The position numbers and the translations under genes are program-made. From positions 1 through 64,000 of the forward strand of contig CALCVP010000067.1 of NCBI GenBank assembly GCA_937907705.1: a DNA stretch of 64,000 nucleotides, in the 5' to 3' direction. Of this stretch, positions 45,953-54,319 are shown piece after piece. Each line of letters starts with the position of its first letter. The first letter of the stretch is position 1. The notes beneath the pieces are model-generated. The model saw only the letters and a program-made list of their open reading frames with translations. It was not told the origin of the DNA and did no database searches. The stretch is from an uncultured Prevotella sp. Lineage in GTDB: Bacteria; Bacteroidota; Bacteroidia; Bacteroidales; Bacteroidaceae.

Positions 45953-46148
45953 CGAAAAAAGGTTTAAATCGACTATTTCTCACATAAAATATGTATTTTT
46001 GCAAAAGTTTTTTGCCTAAGTAGATGGTCAAAAATAATAGTATAAGCAATTATATATACTATGCATACAGACTGAAAAGAAAGAAAAAGCGCATAGACAG
46101 GGCTTGTGTAATGGGGATGAAGCAAAGCATAAAGGCTCGTTGATGTGC

Positions 46149-46174
46149 AATAAGCGGTATGCTAACCGCTTATT
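46149..46174. repeat. Palindrome upstream of parA
   Basis: AATAAGCGGT (46149-46158) and ACCGCTTATT (46165-46174) form a perfect 10-bp inverted repeat around ATGCTA, about 100 bp before parA. There is a weak T-rich tail only. It could be an operator or a terminator of an unseen transcript. Confidence 0.45.
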
Positions 46175-46275
46175 CATTATATTGCGTTTGTAGACTATAT
46201 TATTTTGATTATCAACTTATTAGCTGGATATATGGGTAAAATACTGAGACAAAACGACAAGGAGAGCTTAAACAA

Positions 46276-47040
46276 ATGGGAAAAATTATCGCATTGGCCA
46301 ACCAAAAGGGAGGCGTAGGAAAAACTACTACAACCATTAACTTGGCTGCATCGCTCGCTACACTTGAGAAGAAAGTGCTGGTGATTGATGCTGACCCGCA
46401 GGCCAACGCTTCCAGTGGATTGGGCGTAGACATAAGCGAAGTGGATTGTACACTGTATGAATGTATTATTGATCATGCCGATGTACACGATGCTGTCTAT
46501 ACAACCGATATTGACGGATTGGACATTATACCCAGTCATATAGATTTGGTAGGTGCAGAAATAGAAATGCTCAATGTGGAGCATAGAGAGCAAGTAATCA
46601 AGAAAATGCTTCAACCTATCAAGGAAGACTACGATTACATATTGATAGATTGTTCGCCTTCATTAGGCCTTATTACTGTAAATGCCCTTACAGCGGCAGA
46701 CTCTGTGGTGATACCTGTACAGTGTGAGTATTTCGCATTGGAAGGTATCAGCAAATTACTCAATACCATTAAGATTATCAAGAGCAAGCTAAATCCGAAG
46801 CTCGAGATAGAAGGCTTCTTGCTGACCATGTATGACAGTAGGCTTAGACTGGCCAATCAAATCTATGATGAGGTAAAACGGCATTTTCAGGAGTTAGTAT
46901 TCAAAACCGTTATTCAGCGCAATGTAAAACTTAGCGAAGCGCCCAGTCATGGATTGCCAGCCATACTCTATGATGCTGACTCGGCTGGAAGCAAGAACCA
47001 TTTGGCCTTGGCCAAAGAGATAATTAACAAGAACAAGTAA
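46276..47040 (+). CDS. parA: ParA/Soj chromosome-partitioning ATPase
   Basis: Chromosome segregation ATPase of 254 residues. The deviant Walker [18 protein letters not shown] lies at about residues 10-26, the A-prime region [17 protein letters not shown] follows, and [19 protein letters not shown] is Walker B. There is no N-terminal DNA-binding extension, so this is the short chromosomal type. It is followed after 6 bp by parB, then DUF5683, a lytic transglycosylase and relA/spoT, an order typical of Bacteroidales. Confidence 0.96.
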   Translation: MGKIIALANQKGGVGKTTTTINLAASLATLEKKVLVIDADPQANASSGLGVDISEVDCTLYECIIDHADVHDAVYTTDIDGLDIIPSHIDLVGAEIEMLNVEHREQVIKKMLQPIKEDYDYILIDCSPSLGLITVNALTAADSVVIPVQCEYFALEGISKLLNTIKIIKSKLNPKLEIEGFLLTMYDSRLRLANQIYDEVKRHFQELVFKTVIQRNVKLSEAPSHGLPAILYDADSAGSKNHLALAKEIINKNK

Positions 47041-47046
47041 ACAATA

Positions 47047-47946
47047 ATGGCAATAAGAAAGAGATATAGTAATCCATTGGGAAGAGGGTTGGATGCCCTT
47101 ATCTCTACAGAGGCGGTAAGACCGCAAGGTAGTTCCACTATCAGCGAAATCTCTGTAGACCAAATAGAGCCTAATCCTAATCAGCCACGACGTGAATTTG
47201 ACCCGGAATCGCTGCAAGAGTTAGCCAGCAGTATTCGTGAAATAGGTATTATACAGCCTATCACACTGCGGCAAATTGACGACAACCGCTTCCAAATTAT
47301 TGCGGGCGAACGCCGTTGGAGAGCATCACAGTTGGCAGGCCTAAGAGCTATTCCTGCTTACATACGCACCATTAAAGACGAAAATGTAATGGAAATGGCG
47401 CTGGTTGAGAATATCCAGCGCGAAGATCTCAATGCCATAGAAATAGCGTTAGCTTATGAACACCTGATAACCAATACTGGCATGACACAGGAAAAGGTGT
47501 CTGAGAGGGTGGGGAAGAGCCGCACAGCTATTGCCAATTATCTGCGATTGCTGAAGTTGCCCGCTCAAGTGCAAATGGCGCTGCAAAACAAAGAGATAGA
47601 TATGGGACACGCACGTGCGCTTTTGGCCATAGACAGTCCGTCGCTGCAAGTGAAGCTCTTTAAGGAAATACAGAAGAACAGCTATTCTGTAAGAAAAGTG
47701 GAAGAGATGGTGCAGCAACTCAAAAACGGTGAAGATATTGTGAGCGGAAAAAAGAAGATAGCTGCCAAACAGCAGCTACCGGAGGAGTTTAACGCTCTGA
47801 AAGAGCATCTCTCCAATTTCTTCAATACAAAGGTACAAATGACATGTACCGCTAATGGAAAGGGAAAAATAAGTATTCCTTTTGCCAATGAAGAGGAATT
47901 GGAGCGCATTATGGGTATGTTTGACAAATTGAAAGGACAAGAGTAA
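47047..47946 (+). CDS. parB: ParB/Spo0J chromosome-partitioning protein
   Basis: Centromere-binding CTP switch protein of 299 residues. The start has the conserved GRGLDALIS tail that stimulates ParA. The ParB/Srx nuclease-like domain contains QIEPNPNQPRREFDPESLQELASSI and IIAGERRWRASQLAGL with the GERRxR CTP-binding box, followed by ENIQREDLNAIEIALAYEHL and a helix-turn-helix with VGKSRTAIANYLRLLKLP. The C-terminal dimerisation part is lysine-rich. No parS copy was recognised nearby, but other family members recognise variants I could miss. Six bases separate it from parA. Confidence 0.96.
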   Translation: MAIRKRYSNPLGRGLDALISTEAVRPQGSSTISEISVDQIEPNPNQPRREFDPESLQELASSIREIGIIQPITLRQIDDNRFQIIAGERRWRASQLAGLRAIPAYIRTIKDENVMEMALVENIQREDLNAIEIALAYEHLITNTGMTQEKVSERVGKSRTAIANYLRLLKLPAQVQMALQNKEIDMGHARALLAIDSPSLQVKLFKEIQKNSYSVRKVEEMVQQLKNGEDIVSGKKKIAAKQQLPEEFNALKEHLSNFFNTKVQMTCTANGKGKISIPFANEEELERIMGMFDKLKGQE

Positions 47947-47959
47947 AGCCGTGAACAGC

Positions 47960-48700
47960 ATGAGCAAACTCATATCCAATATAAGCAAATGGGCATTGTT
48001 GGTGGCGATATGGCTGATAACGGTGCCTTGCAATGCCGCAGCTAATGAGGAGAGAAATGAACTGTGGCCTTCTGATTCTGTAAAAAGCAAAGCGGACAAG
48101 GCTGTAAAGCCAGTTGCAACAGATACAGTAAAGCTTGACTTGGCAGCTATTGATGATTCGCTGAAGCCACGCACCATGAAACGCGATTGGTCTAAGTGGC
48201 GGCCAGACCCCAAGCGAGCTATGTGGTTAGCCATTGTCATTCCGGGCGCAGGACAAATCTATAACCGTAAGTATTGGAAGCTACCTATTGTCTATGGTGG
48301 TTTTTTAGGTTGCTATTATGCCATGAGATGGAACAATCAGATGTATCATGATTATTCTCAAGCATATATGGACTTGATGGACAATGACCCCAGCTCGCAG
48401 AGCTATAACCAGTTTTTGCATCTTGGCAACAAGATAACAGAAGATAACAAGGATCGGTATCAAAACTTGTTTAAGCGTCGCAAGGATTATTATCGCAAGT
48501 ATCGCGACTTGAGTATGTTCTGCCTTATTGGCGTATATGCACTTTCGGTGATTGACGCTTATGTAGATGCTTCACTCTCAGAATTTGATATTTCTAAAGA
48601 TTTAAGTATGAAAGTGGAACCTGCTGTAATGCAAACAGGAAAATCAGTAAACCCGTTAAGGTCGGCAGCAGTAGGTCTTCAGTGCTCTCTTAATTTTTAA
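47960..48700 (+). CDS. DUF5683 membrane protein
   Basis: Predicted envelope protein of about 246 residues. It starts with a hydrophobic segment (ISKWALLVAIWLITVPCNA) acting as signal or anchor, then a low-complexity acidic/lysine linker, then AMWLAIVIPGAGQIYNRKYWKLPIVYGGFLGCYYAMRWN, the family core with the GAGQIYNRKYW pattern resembling TM2 domains, a polar stretch and a last helix LSMFCLIGVYALSVIDAYVDASL. Function is unknown. The position between parB and the transglycosylase is conserved in Bacteroidales. Start at 47960 (ATG) is preferred; a GTG at 47951 only 4 bp after parB is possible. Confidence 0.88.
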   Translation: MSKLISNISKWALLVAIWLITVPCNAAANEERNELWPSDSVKSKADKAVKPVATDTVKLDLAAIDDSLKPRTMKRDWSKWRPDPKRAMWLAIVIPGAGQIYNRKYWKLPIVYGGFLGCYYAMRWNNQMYHDYSQAYMDLMDNDPSSQSYNQFLHLGNKITEDNKDRYQNLFKRRKDYYRKYRDLSMFCLIGVYALSVIDAYVDASLSEFDISKDLSMKVEPAVMQTGKSVNPLRSAAVGLQCSLNF

Positions 48701-48885
48701 GATGAGTAGCTTTCAAGTGGGCTGTGAGATTTCATTTAGCCGTATTTGGTGGTTATATTAAACTAATCTTGGAGTTTACTTTTAATGAATAAACGGTCAT
48801 GCCTACAGCAAAGGGTAAATGTAAATACCGGTAGGTGATTGTTAACATACTAAACCGTACAAGGAAAAAGGATAGAAAGATATTT

Positions 48886-50250
48886 ATGAAAAGAAGAATT
48901 TTAATCGTTGTCGCAGCGATGATTTTGGGCGGAAACTGCGCGATGCAGGCACAAAACGACCAAAACGAAATCACGGTAATAGACAATGACGGCAAACAGG
49001 AAGTGATAGACTTGCCTGAATCCATGAATTATGAATTGGATAGTCTGCTGAATCTATACTATTCAAAGACTTATTTGCAGCCAGGAAACGGCTGCAATTA
49101 TCGCGATGAAAACCGCGAATATCCTCAAGAGGTGTACATAGAACGCTTGAGCAGGCTACCTAACATAATGGAGATGCCTTACAATGATATTGTGCAGAAG
49201 TTCATTGATAGATACACTGGGCGCTTGCGCCATTCCGTAAGTTATATGTTGGGAGCGTCAAACTTCTATATTCCTATATTTGAACAAGCACTTGAAGCTT
49301 ATAATTTACCATTGGAACTGAAGTATTTGCCTGTCATTGAATCGGCATTGAATCCTAAAGCTACCTCGCATGTAGGCGCAGCCGGCTTGTGGCAATTTAT
49401 GGTAGGAACAGGCAAACAGTATGGACTGGAGATAAATTCACTGGTAGATGAGCGTCGCGATCCTGTCAAGTCATCGTATGCAGCGGCTCAATATCTACGC
49501 GATTTATATAGAATTTTCGGTGATTGGAGCTTGGTGATTGCCGCTTATAACTGTGGACCTGACAATATCAACAAAGCCATTCATCGTGCCGATGGACAAG
49601 CTGATTACTGGAAGATATATCCTTATCTGCCGAAAGAGACCAGAGGTTATGTGCCTGCTTTCATTGCAGCAAACTACGTAATGAACTATTATTGTGAGCA
49701 TAATATATGTCCTATGTGCACCAAGTTGCCGGCAAAGACAGACACGGTAATGGTGAACAAAGATGTGCACTTAAAGCAGATAGCAGATGTTTGCGGCATA
49801 GACATAGAAGAGTTGCGCACACTGAATCCTCAGTATCGTCGCGATATAGTAAATGGCAACAGTAAACCGTCTGTTATCAGATTACCTTCATCGGCTACAA
49901 ATGCTTTTATTGCTAATGAAGATTCTATCTATAATTATCAGACAAACGAACTATTTACACGCCGTTCACTGGTAGAGGTTGACAATACGGCAACCAATAC
50001 CAATTACAGTCGTAAGAGTTCCTCGCGCAAAAGTAGTGTAAGCACTTCCAAGCGCAGTAAGAGAGAAACGGCCAGAGACCGCCGCAGAAAGAATAAGAAA
50101 GGTGCTAAAGGAAAGGATGTTACCGTAAGAAACGGTGATACACTATCTGAAATAGCAGCCAAGAACCATACAACTGTGAAAAAATTGCGCAAGTTGAATG
50201 GTATAAAAGGCAACAACATACGTGCAGGAAAGAAACTTAAGGTGAAATAA
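48886..50250 (+). CDS. MltD-like membrane-bound lytic transglycosylase with LysM
   Basis: Predicted exported peptidoglycan-cleaving enzyme of about 454 residues. The start at 48886 (MKRRILIVVAAMILGG) gives a clean signal peptide; an in-frame start at 48835 adds a charged leader. The SLT domain has LPVIESALNPKATSHVGAAGLWQFMVGTGK with catalytic Glu in ESALNP, and YLRDLYRIFGDWSLVIAAYNCGP. Then a degenerate LysM (LKQIADVCGIDIEELRTLNPQYR), a very basic Ser/Lys/Arg linker of about 50 residues and a canonical C-terminal LysM (VRNGDTLSEIAAKNHTTVKKLRKLNGI). The basic linker is unusual and may bind anionic polymers. It is fourth in the par operon. Confidence 0.93.
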   Translation: MKRRILIVVAAMILGGNCAMQAQNDQNEITVIDNDGKQEVIDLPESMNYELDSLLNLYYSKTYLQPGNGCNYRDENREYPQEVYIERLSRLPNIMEMPYNDIVQKFIDRYTGRLRHSVSYMLGASNFYIPIFEQALEAYNLPLELKYLPVIESALNPKATSHVGAAGLWQFMVGTGKQYGLEINSLVDERRDPVKSSYAAAQYLRDLYRIFGDWSLVIAAYNCGPDNINKAIHRADGQADYWKIYPYLPKETRGYVPAFIAANYVMNYYCEHNICPMCTKLPAKTDTVMVNKDVHLKQIADVCGIDIEELRTLNPQYRRDIVNGNSKPSVIRLPSSATNAFIANEDSIYNYQTNELFTRRSLVEVDNTATNTNYSRKSSSRKSSVSTSKRSKRETARDRRRKNKKGAKGKDVTVRNGDTLSEIAAKNHTTVKKLRKLNGIKGNNIRAGKKLKVK

Positions 50251-50307
50251 CCTTGTTCTTTTCCATCCATGCAACCTTTATTTATCAATAGCTAATAATC
50301 TAATAAA

Positions 50308-52584
50308 ATGATTATGGACGATAAAACTCAATTAGAAAAAGCTAAAGAGGCAAGTGATGAGAAAATGGTAACTGATGCCTTTCAGCATTTGTTAGATAGT
50401 TATTTAGCTACCCGACATCGCAAGAAAGTAGACATTATAACCAAGGCTTTTAACTTTGCCAAACAAGCTCACAAGGGTGTAAAGCGTCTTTCAGGTGAGC
50501 CATATATCATGCATCCTATAGCGGTGGCACAGATTGCTTGTACTGAAATGGGACTCGGATCTACCAGTATCAGTGCAGCCTTGTTACACGATGTGGTGGA
50601 AGATACCGACTATACCGTGGAGGATATAGAAAACATCTTTGGTCCTAAAATAGCTCAAATTGTAGACGGACTCACCAAAATTTCTGGTGGAATATTTGGA
50701 GAGCAAGCTTCAGCACAAGCCGAAAATTTCAAGAAGCTGCTTCTAACCATGAGCGATGACATAAGAGTGATATTGATAAAAATATGCGACCGCTTGCACA
50801 ATATGCGTACACTGGCCAGCCAGCCGGCCAACAAGCAGTATAAAATAGCAGGTGAAACACTCTATATCTACGCTCCTTTAGCCAATCGATTGGGCTTGAA
50901 CAAGATAAAGACCGAGCTGGAAAACCTTAGCTTTAAGTTTGAGCATCCGGAGGCTTACAAGACCATTGAGGCGCAATTGGCAGACACCCAGAAGTCGCGC
51001 GACTCCTTGTTTGCCGATTTTACAGCTCCTATTCGTGCGGCATTGGACAAGATGGGGCTGGAATATGAAATCAAAGCACGTGTAAAGAGTCCTTATTCTA
51101 TTTGGAATAAGATGCAGACCAAGCATGTAACTTTTGAGCAAATATATGATATTCTTGCTGTTCGCATTATCTTCAAGCCCAAGAAGCGCGAAGAAGAAGT
51201 GAACGAATGTTTCAATATTTATGTAGCTATCAGCCAGATTTACAAGTCGCACCCTGACCGTTTGCGCGATTGGGTAAACCACCCTAAGGCCAACGGCTAT
51301 CAGGCATTGCATGTTACCTTGATGAGCAAGCAAGGGCGATGGATAGAGGTGCAGATACGCTCTGACCGTATGAATGAGGTGGCAGAGCAGGGCTTTGCCG
51401 CACACTGGAAGTATAAGGAAGGGGGAGAGTTTGCTGAAGATGAAGGCGAACTGAACAGCTGGTTGCGCACTATTAAGGAGATATTGGATGACCCACAGCC
51501 TGATGCCATGGACTTTTTGGATGCCATCAAGCTTAACCTTTTTGCTTCAGAGATATTTGTGTTTACCCCGAAAGGCGAAATCAAGACGATGCCAGCAGGC
51601 TGTACGGCACTTGATTTTGCATTTCAAATACATACTTTTTTGGGAAGTCATTGCATTGGAGCCAAGGTCAATCACAAGTTGGTGCCTTTAAGCCATAAGC
51701 TACAGAGTGGCGATCAGGTGGAGATTTTGTCGTCCAACTCGCAGCATGTGCAGCCTTCATGGATTAATTTTGTATCAACCGCTAAGGCTAAAGCCAAGAT
51801 ACAAGCCATACTCCGGCGTGAGGCAAGAGAGGTTCAGAAGCGTGGTGAAGAGATGTTGACCAACTTTTTGTCAGCGCACTCATTGGAGTTCAACTCTGCT
51901 GTGGTGGACAAGCTGTGTGAGCTGCACGATATGAGCAATGCAGAGAGCCTGTATAGGGCTTTGGGCGAGAAAACCATGCTGCTCAGCGAGAAAGATGTCA
52001 ACGAGCTGATGGGCAAGCGTAAGGCTACTGGAGCAGGAGGCTGGCGCAAGTTGGTGCCTTTCTTGGCGAAGGAGAAGAAGAAAAAAATAGAAGAACCTCA
52101 GCAAAATTACTTTATAGTAAAAGAGGGCTTTAACCGTAAAAAGCCGGTTTACATTACAGACGACAATATAACCCAATTTATATTTCCGCATTGCTGTCAT
52201 CCTATTCCCGGCGATGATGTCTTGGGCTTCATTGACGGTAAGAACAGAATAGAGATACACAAGCGTTCTTGTCCCGTAGCTTCCAAGCTGAAATCGAGTT
52301 ATGGCAATAGAATATTGGATGCCAAGTGGGATATGCACAAGCGCTTGTTCTTTGATGCAACCATCTCTATCAGAGGTATTGACCGCATAGGTTTGCTCAA
52401 TGAGGTAACGCAAGTAATATCTGAAGAGCTGAATGTCAATATTCATAAAATAGTCATACAATGTGACGAAGGCATCTTTGACGGCTCTCTTGAGTTGCGC
52501 ATTCATGACCGCGATGATGTGAAGAATATCATGGATAAACTGAAGAATATCAATGGCTTGCAAGAGATTAAGCAGACTTCTTGA
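50308..52584 (+). CDS. relA/spoT: Bifunctional (p)ppGpp synthetase/hydrolase
   Basis: Rel/SpoT homologue of 758 residues, the long bifunctional class. In order: HD hydrolase domain with HPIAVAQIACTEMGLGSTSISAALLHDVVEDT and ICDRLHNMRTL (about 55-160), synthetase domain with YSIWNKMQTKHVTFEQIYDILAVRIIF and GYQALHVTLMSKQGRWIEVQIRSDRM (about 260-360), TGS domain VFTPKGEIKTMPAGCTALDFAFQIHTFLG (near 415), a zinc-finger-like conserved cysteine region HCCHPIPGDDVLGFI, and a C-terminal ACT domain IRGIDRIGLLNEVTQVIS. The HD residues are intact, so hydrolase activity is expected. ATG at 50314 is an alternative start. A hairpin follows the gene at 52637-52680. Confidence 0.95.
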   Translation: MIMDDKTQLEKAKEASDEKMVTDAFQHLLDSYLATRHRKKVDIITKAFNFAKQAHKGVKRLSGEPYIMHPIAVAQIACTEMGLGSTSISAALLHDVVEDTDYTVEDIENIFGPKIAQIVDGLTKISGGIFGEQASAQAENFKKLLLTMSDDIRVILIKICDRLHNMRTLASQPANKQYKIAGETLYIYAPLANRLGLNKIKTELENLSFKFEHPEAYKTIEAQLADTQKSRDSLFADFTAPIRAALDKMGLEYEIKARVKSPYSIWNKMQTKHVTFEQIYDILAVRIIFKPKKREEEVNECFNIYVAISQIYKSHPDRLRDWVNHPKANGYQALHVTLMSKQGRWIEVQIRSDRMNEVAEQGFAAHWKYKEGGEFAEDEGELNSWLRTIKEILDDPQPDAMDFLDAIKLNLFASEIFVFTPKGEIKTMPAGCTALDFAFQIHTFLGSHCIGAKVNHKLVPLSHKLQSGDQVEILSSNSQHVQPSWINFVSTAKAKAKIQAILRREAREVQKRGEEMLTNFLSAHSLEFNSAVVDKLCELHDMSNAESLYRALGEKTMLLSEKDVNELMGKRKATGAGGWRKLVPFLAKEKKKKIEEPQQNYFIVKEGFNRKKPVYITDDNITQFIFPHCCHPIPGDDVLGFIDGKNRIEIHKRSCPVASKLKSSYGNRILDAKWDMHKRLFFDATISIRGIDRIGLLNEVTQVISEELNVNIHKIVIQCDEGIFDGSLELRIHDRDDVKNIMDKLKNINGLQEIKQTS

Positions 52585-52636
52585 ATAGAAAAGGGCATCC
52601 TTTCGATTGCGATAGCTCTTGGATATTTCATCACTG

Positions 52637-52680
52637 TGGCTTGAATAGGAAGGCTTTGTTGCAGCTTCCTGTTCAAGCCA
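52637..52680 (+). terminator. Hairpin downstream of the RelA/SpoT gene
   Basis: TGGCTTGAATAGGAAG (52637-52652) pairs with CTTCCTGTTCAAGCCA (52665-52680) with one mismatch. No T tract follows, so terminator activity is uncertain. Confidence 0.5.
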
Positions 52681-52765
52681 TAAATAGATGTAGGGTGAGA
52701 AACACATTGTTTAGAACAGCTATCGATTGAATATAACAGACAAATTACTGAAAACAAATACTAAA

Positions 52766-53746
52766 ATGAAAAAACTGTTTTACCTTTTGCTGCTTTTGAC
52801 CAGCACGATTACTGCGCAGGCAGCTAACCCTTATGACAATCCAGACACCTTGTTTGTGGCACGAGATGGCTCGGGTCAGTTCAGAACTGTGAATGAAGCG
52901 GTGGAAGTGTGCCGCGCTTTCATGGAGTATCACAAAGTGATATATGTAAAGAAAGGCGTGTATAAAGAGAAGGTTGTTATCCCTTCATGGCTCACAAATA
53001 TCGAGATATGTGGCGAAGACCCCACAACAACAGTGATTACTTATGACGACCATGCCAATATAAAGTATGCACTCACAGGCAAGGGAATGGGCACTTTCCG
53101 CACTTATACCGTAAAGGTACAAGGCAATTATATTACATTTAAGAATATAACGATAGAAAACAATGCAGCTCGTTTGGGACAAGCAGTGGCATTGCATACA
53201 GAGGGTGACCACTTGCTGTTTGTCAATTGCCGCTTCTTGGGCAACCAAGATACCGTCTATACGGGTGTAGGCCATACACGCTTGTATTTTAAAGACTGCT
53301 ATATAGAAGGTACGACTGACTTTATATTTGGTCCGTCTACGGCATGGTTTGAGGGATGTACCATTTACAGTAAAATCAATTCTTATGTTACGGCAGCGTC
53401 TACGCCTGCGGATGCAGACTACGGTTACGTGTTCAACCACTGCAAGTTGACAGCAGCTCCGGGAGTTGACAAGGTTTTTTTGGGGCGTCCTTGGCGTCCC
53501 TATGCCTACACGTTGTTCATGAATTGCGAGTTAGGCGCTCATATACAACCCGCAGGTTGGTATAACTGGGGCAATAGAGGCAATGAGAAAACTGCACGTT
53601 ATTTGGAGTATGACAATCATGGTAAGGGTGCGGCTACGGCAGAGAGAGTGGCATGGAGCCACCAACTGACCAAAAAGGAAGCTGCTAAAGTAACTTTAGA
53701 CAATGTGTTTAAGTTAGACAATAGCTGGATACCTGCAAATAAATAG
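52766..53746 (+). CDS. Secreted pectinesterase (CE8)
   Basis: Carbohydrate esterase family 8 enzyme of about 326 residues that removes methyl esters from homogalacturonan. The start at 52766 gives a signal peptide ending TITAQA; an in-frame Met at 52727 would add a polar extension. Right-handed beta-helix motifs: GQFRTVNEAVEVCRAF, ENNAARLGQAVALHTEGDHLLFVNCRFLGNQDTVYTG, CYIEGTTDFIFGPSTAWFEGC with the catalytic Asp pair (QDT and TDFIFG) and VFLGRPWRPYAYTLF with the conserved Arg-Pro-Trp. It has its own strong terminator and no SusC neighbour. It is the only pectin-specific enzyme in the window. Confidence 0.95.
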   Translation: MKKLFYLLLLLTSTITAQAANPYDNPDTLFVARDGSGQFRTVNEAVEVCRAFMEYHKVIYVKKGVYKEKVVIPSWLTNIEICGEDPTTTVITYDDHANIKYALTGKGMGTFRTYTVKVQGNYITFKNITIENNAARLGQAVALHTEGDHLLFVNCRFLGNQDTVYTGVGHTRLYFKDCYIEGTTDFIFGPSTAWFEGCTIYSKINSYVTAASTPADADYGYVFNHCKLTAAPGVDKVFLGRPWRPYAYTLFMNCELGAHIQPAGWYNWGNRGNEKTARYLEYDNHGKGAATAERVAWSHQLTKKEAAKVTLDNVFKLDNSWIPANK

Positions 53747-53813
53747 ATAGAATAAGCATACGATTCAATATTCATTCTTCTTGTGTGCTTCTTGCAGACA
53801 GGAGAATAAAAGC

Positions 53814-53867
53814 AAAAAGCGCACTGATATGAACTTTGCCCAAACAAGTCATATCAGTGCGCTTTTT
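53814..53867 (+). terminator. Pectinesterase terminator
   Basis: Perfect 19-bp inverted repeat (53814-53832 with 53849-53867; core GCGCACTGATATGA) ending in five T. Confidence 0.9.
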
Positions 53868-53915
53868 GTATATTCAAGTGTACAGTTAATACTTCAAAAG
53901 TCATGTGCTCGTCTC

Positions 53916-53981
53916 TTGCCCAGCCTGTGGGCATCCATTGCCCAAGGGCTGGGCAATGAGTGCCCACGCCGTGGGCACCTC
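53916..53981. repeat. Three-unit GC-rich palindromic array, 22-bp period
   Basis: Units start at 53916, 53938 and 53960, each exactly 22 bp, with the form nTGCCCA-n4-6-TGGGCA plus a four-base spacer. Units two (TTGCCCA...TGGGCAA) and three (GTGCCCAC...GTGGGCAC) are perfect palindromes on their own; the first is nearly so. The strong GC bias contrasts with the surrounding AT-rich DNA. Confidence 0.7.
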
Positions 53982-54206
53982 CCGTTTTCAATGCAATCGT
54001 ATCCATTGACGCATCTATACCCGTTACCATGTAGGCATGGTTATCCTTCGCTTACAGTGTAAATGAAACTTAAAGTGTGGAGTATTTACAGTTTTTAATA
54101 ATGTATACGCACACAATAATTATTTATTCTTTTTAGCAATTATAAAGATGTTAAACTGAGAAGTTAATCAAAAAAATAAGCTATAATCAAAAAAACAAGG
54201 TAAATA

Positions 54207-54238
54207 TTTGCATAAAAAGAAAAAAGTATTTAATTTTG
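54207..54238 (+). promoter_or_regulatory. Promoter of the second SusC/SusD operon
   Basis: TTTG (54207-54210), 20-bp spacer, TAATTTTG (54231-54238), giving a leader of about 75 nt before susC. Confidence 0.75.
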
Positions 54239-54319
54239 TCTTTCGAAATAATCTACTCTGTGAAACGGAAAGCATCCGTTTAATAGATTGCTAATTACAA
54301 ACTACTAACAATAACATTT

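Larger units (their letters stand above)
45914..46275. other. Divergent surE/parA intergenic region
   Basis: About 360 bases. Holds the minus-strand surE promoter element (45945-45952), a plus-strand TATTTTTG (45994-46001), and a 10-bp perfect palindromic stem (46149-46174). No classical parS motif was seen. Confidence 0.6.
53747..54319. other. Intergenic region with terminator, palindromic array and promoter
   Basis: About 570 bases. From left: the pectinesterase terminator (53814-53867), a GC-rich palindromic array (53916-53981), AT-rich sequence, and the promoter of the second susC (54207-54238). No gene supported. Confidence 0.7.

Noticed and set aside
46149..46174. parS site upstream of parA
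   Set aside because: The palindrome does not match the usual TGTTTCACGTGAAACA-type motif; only the location suggests it.
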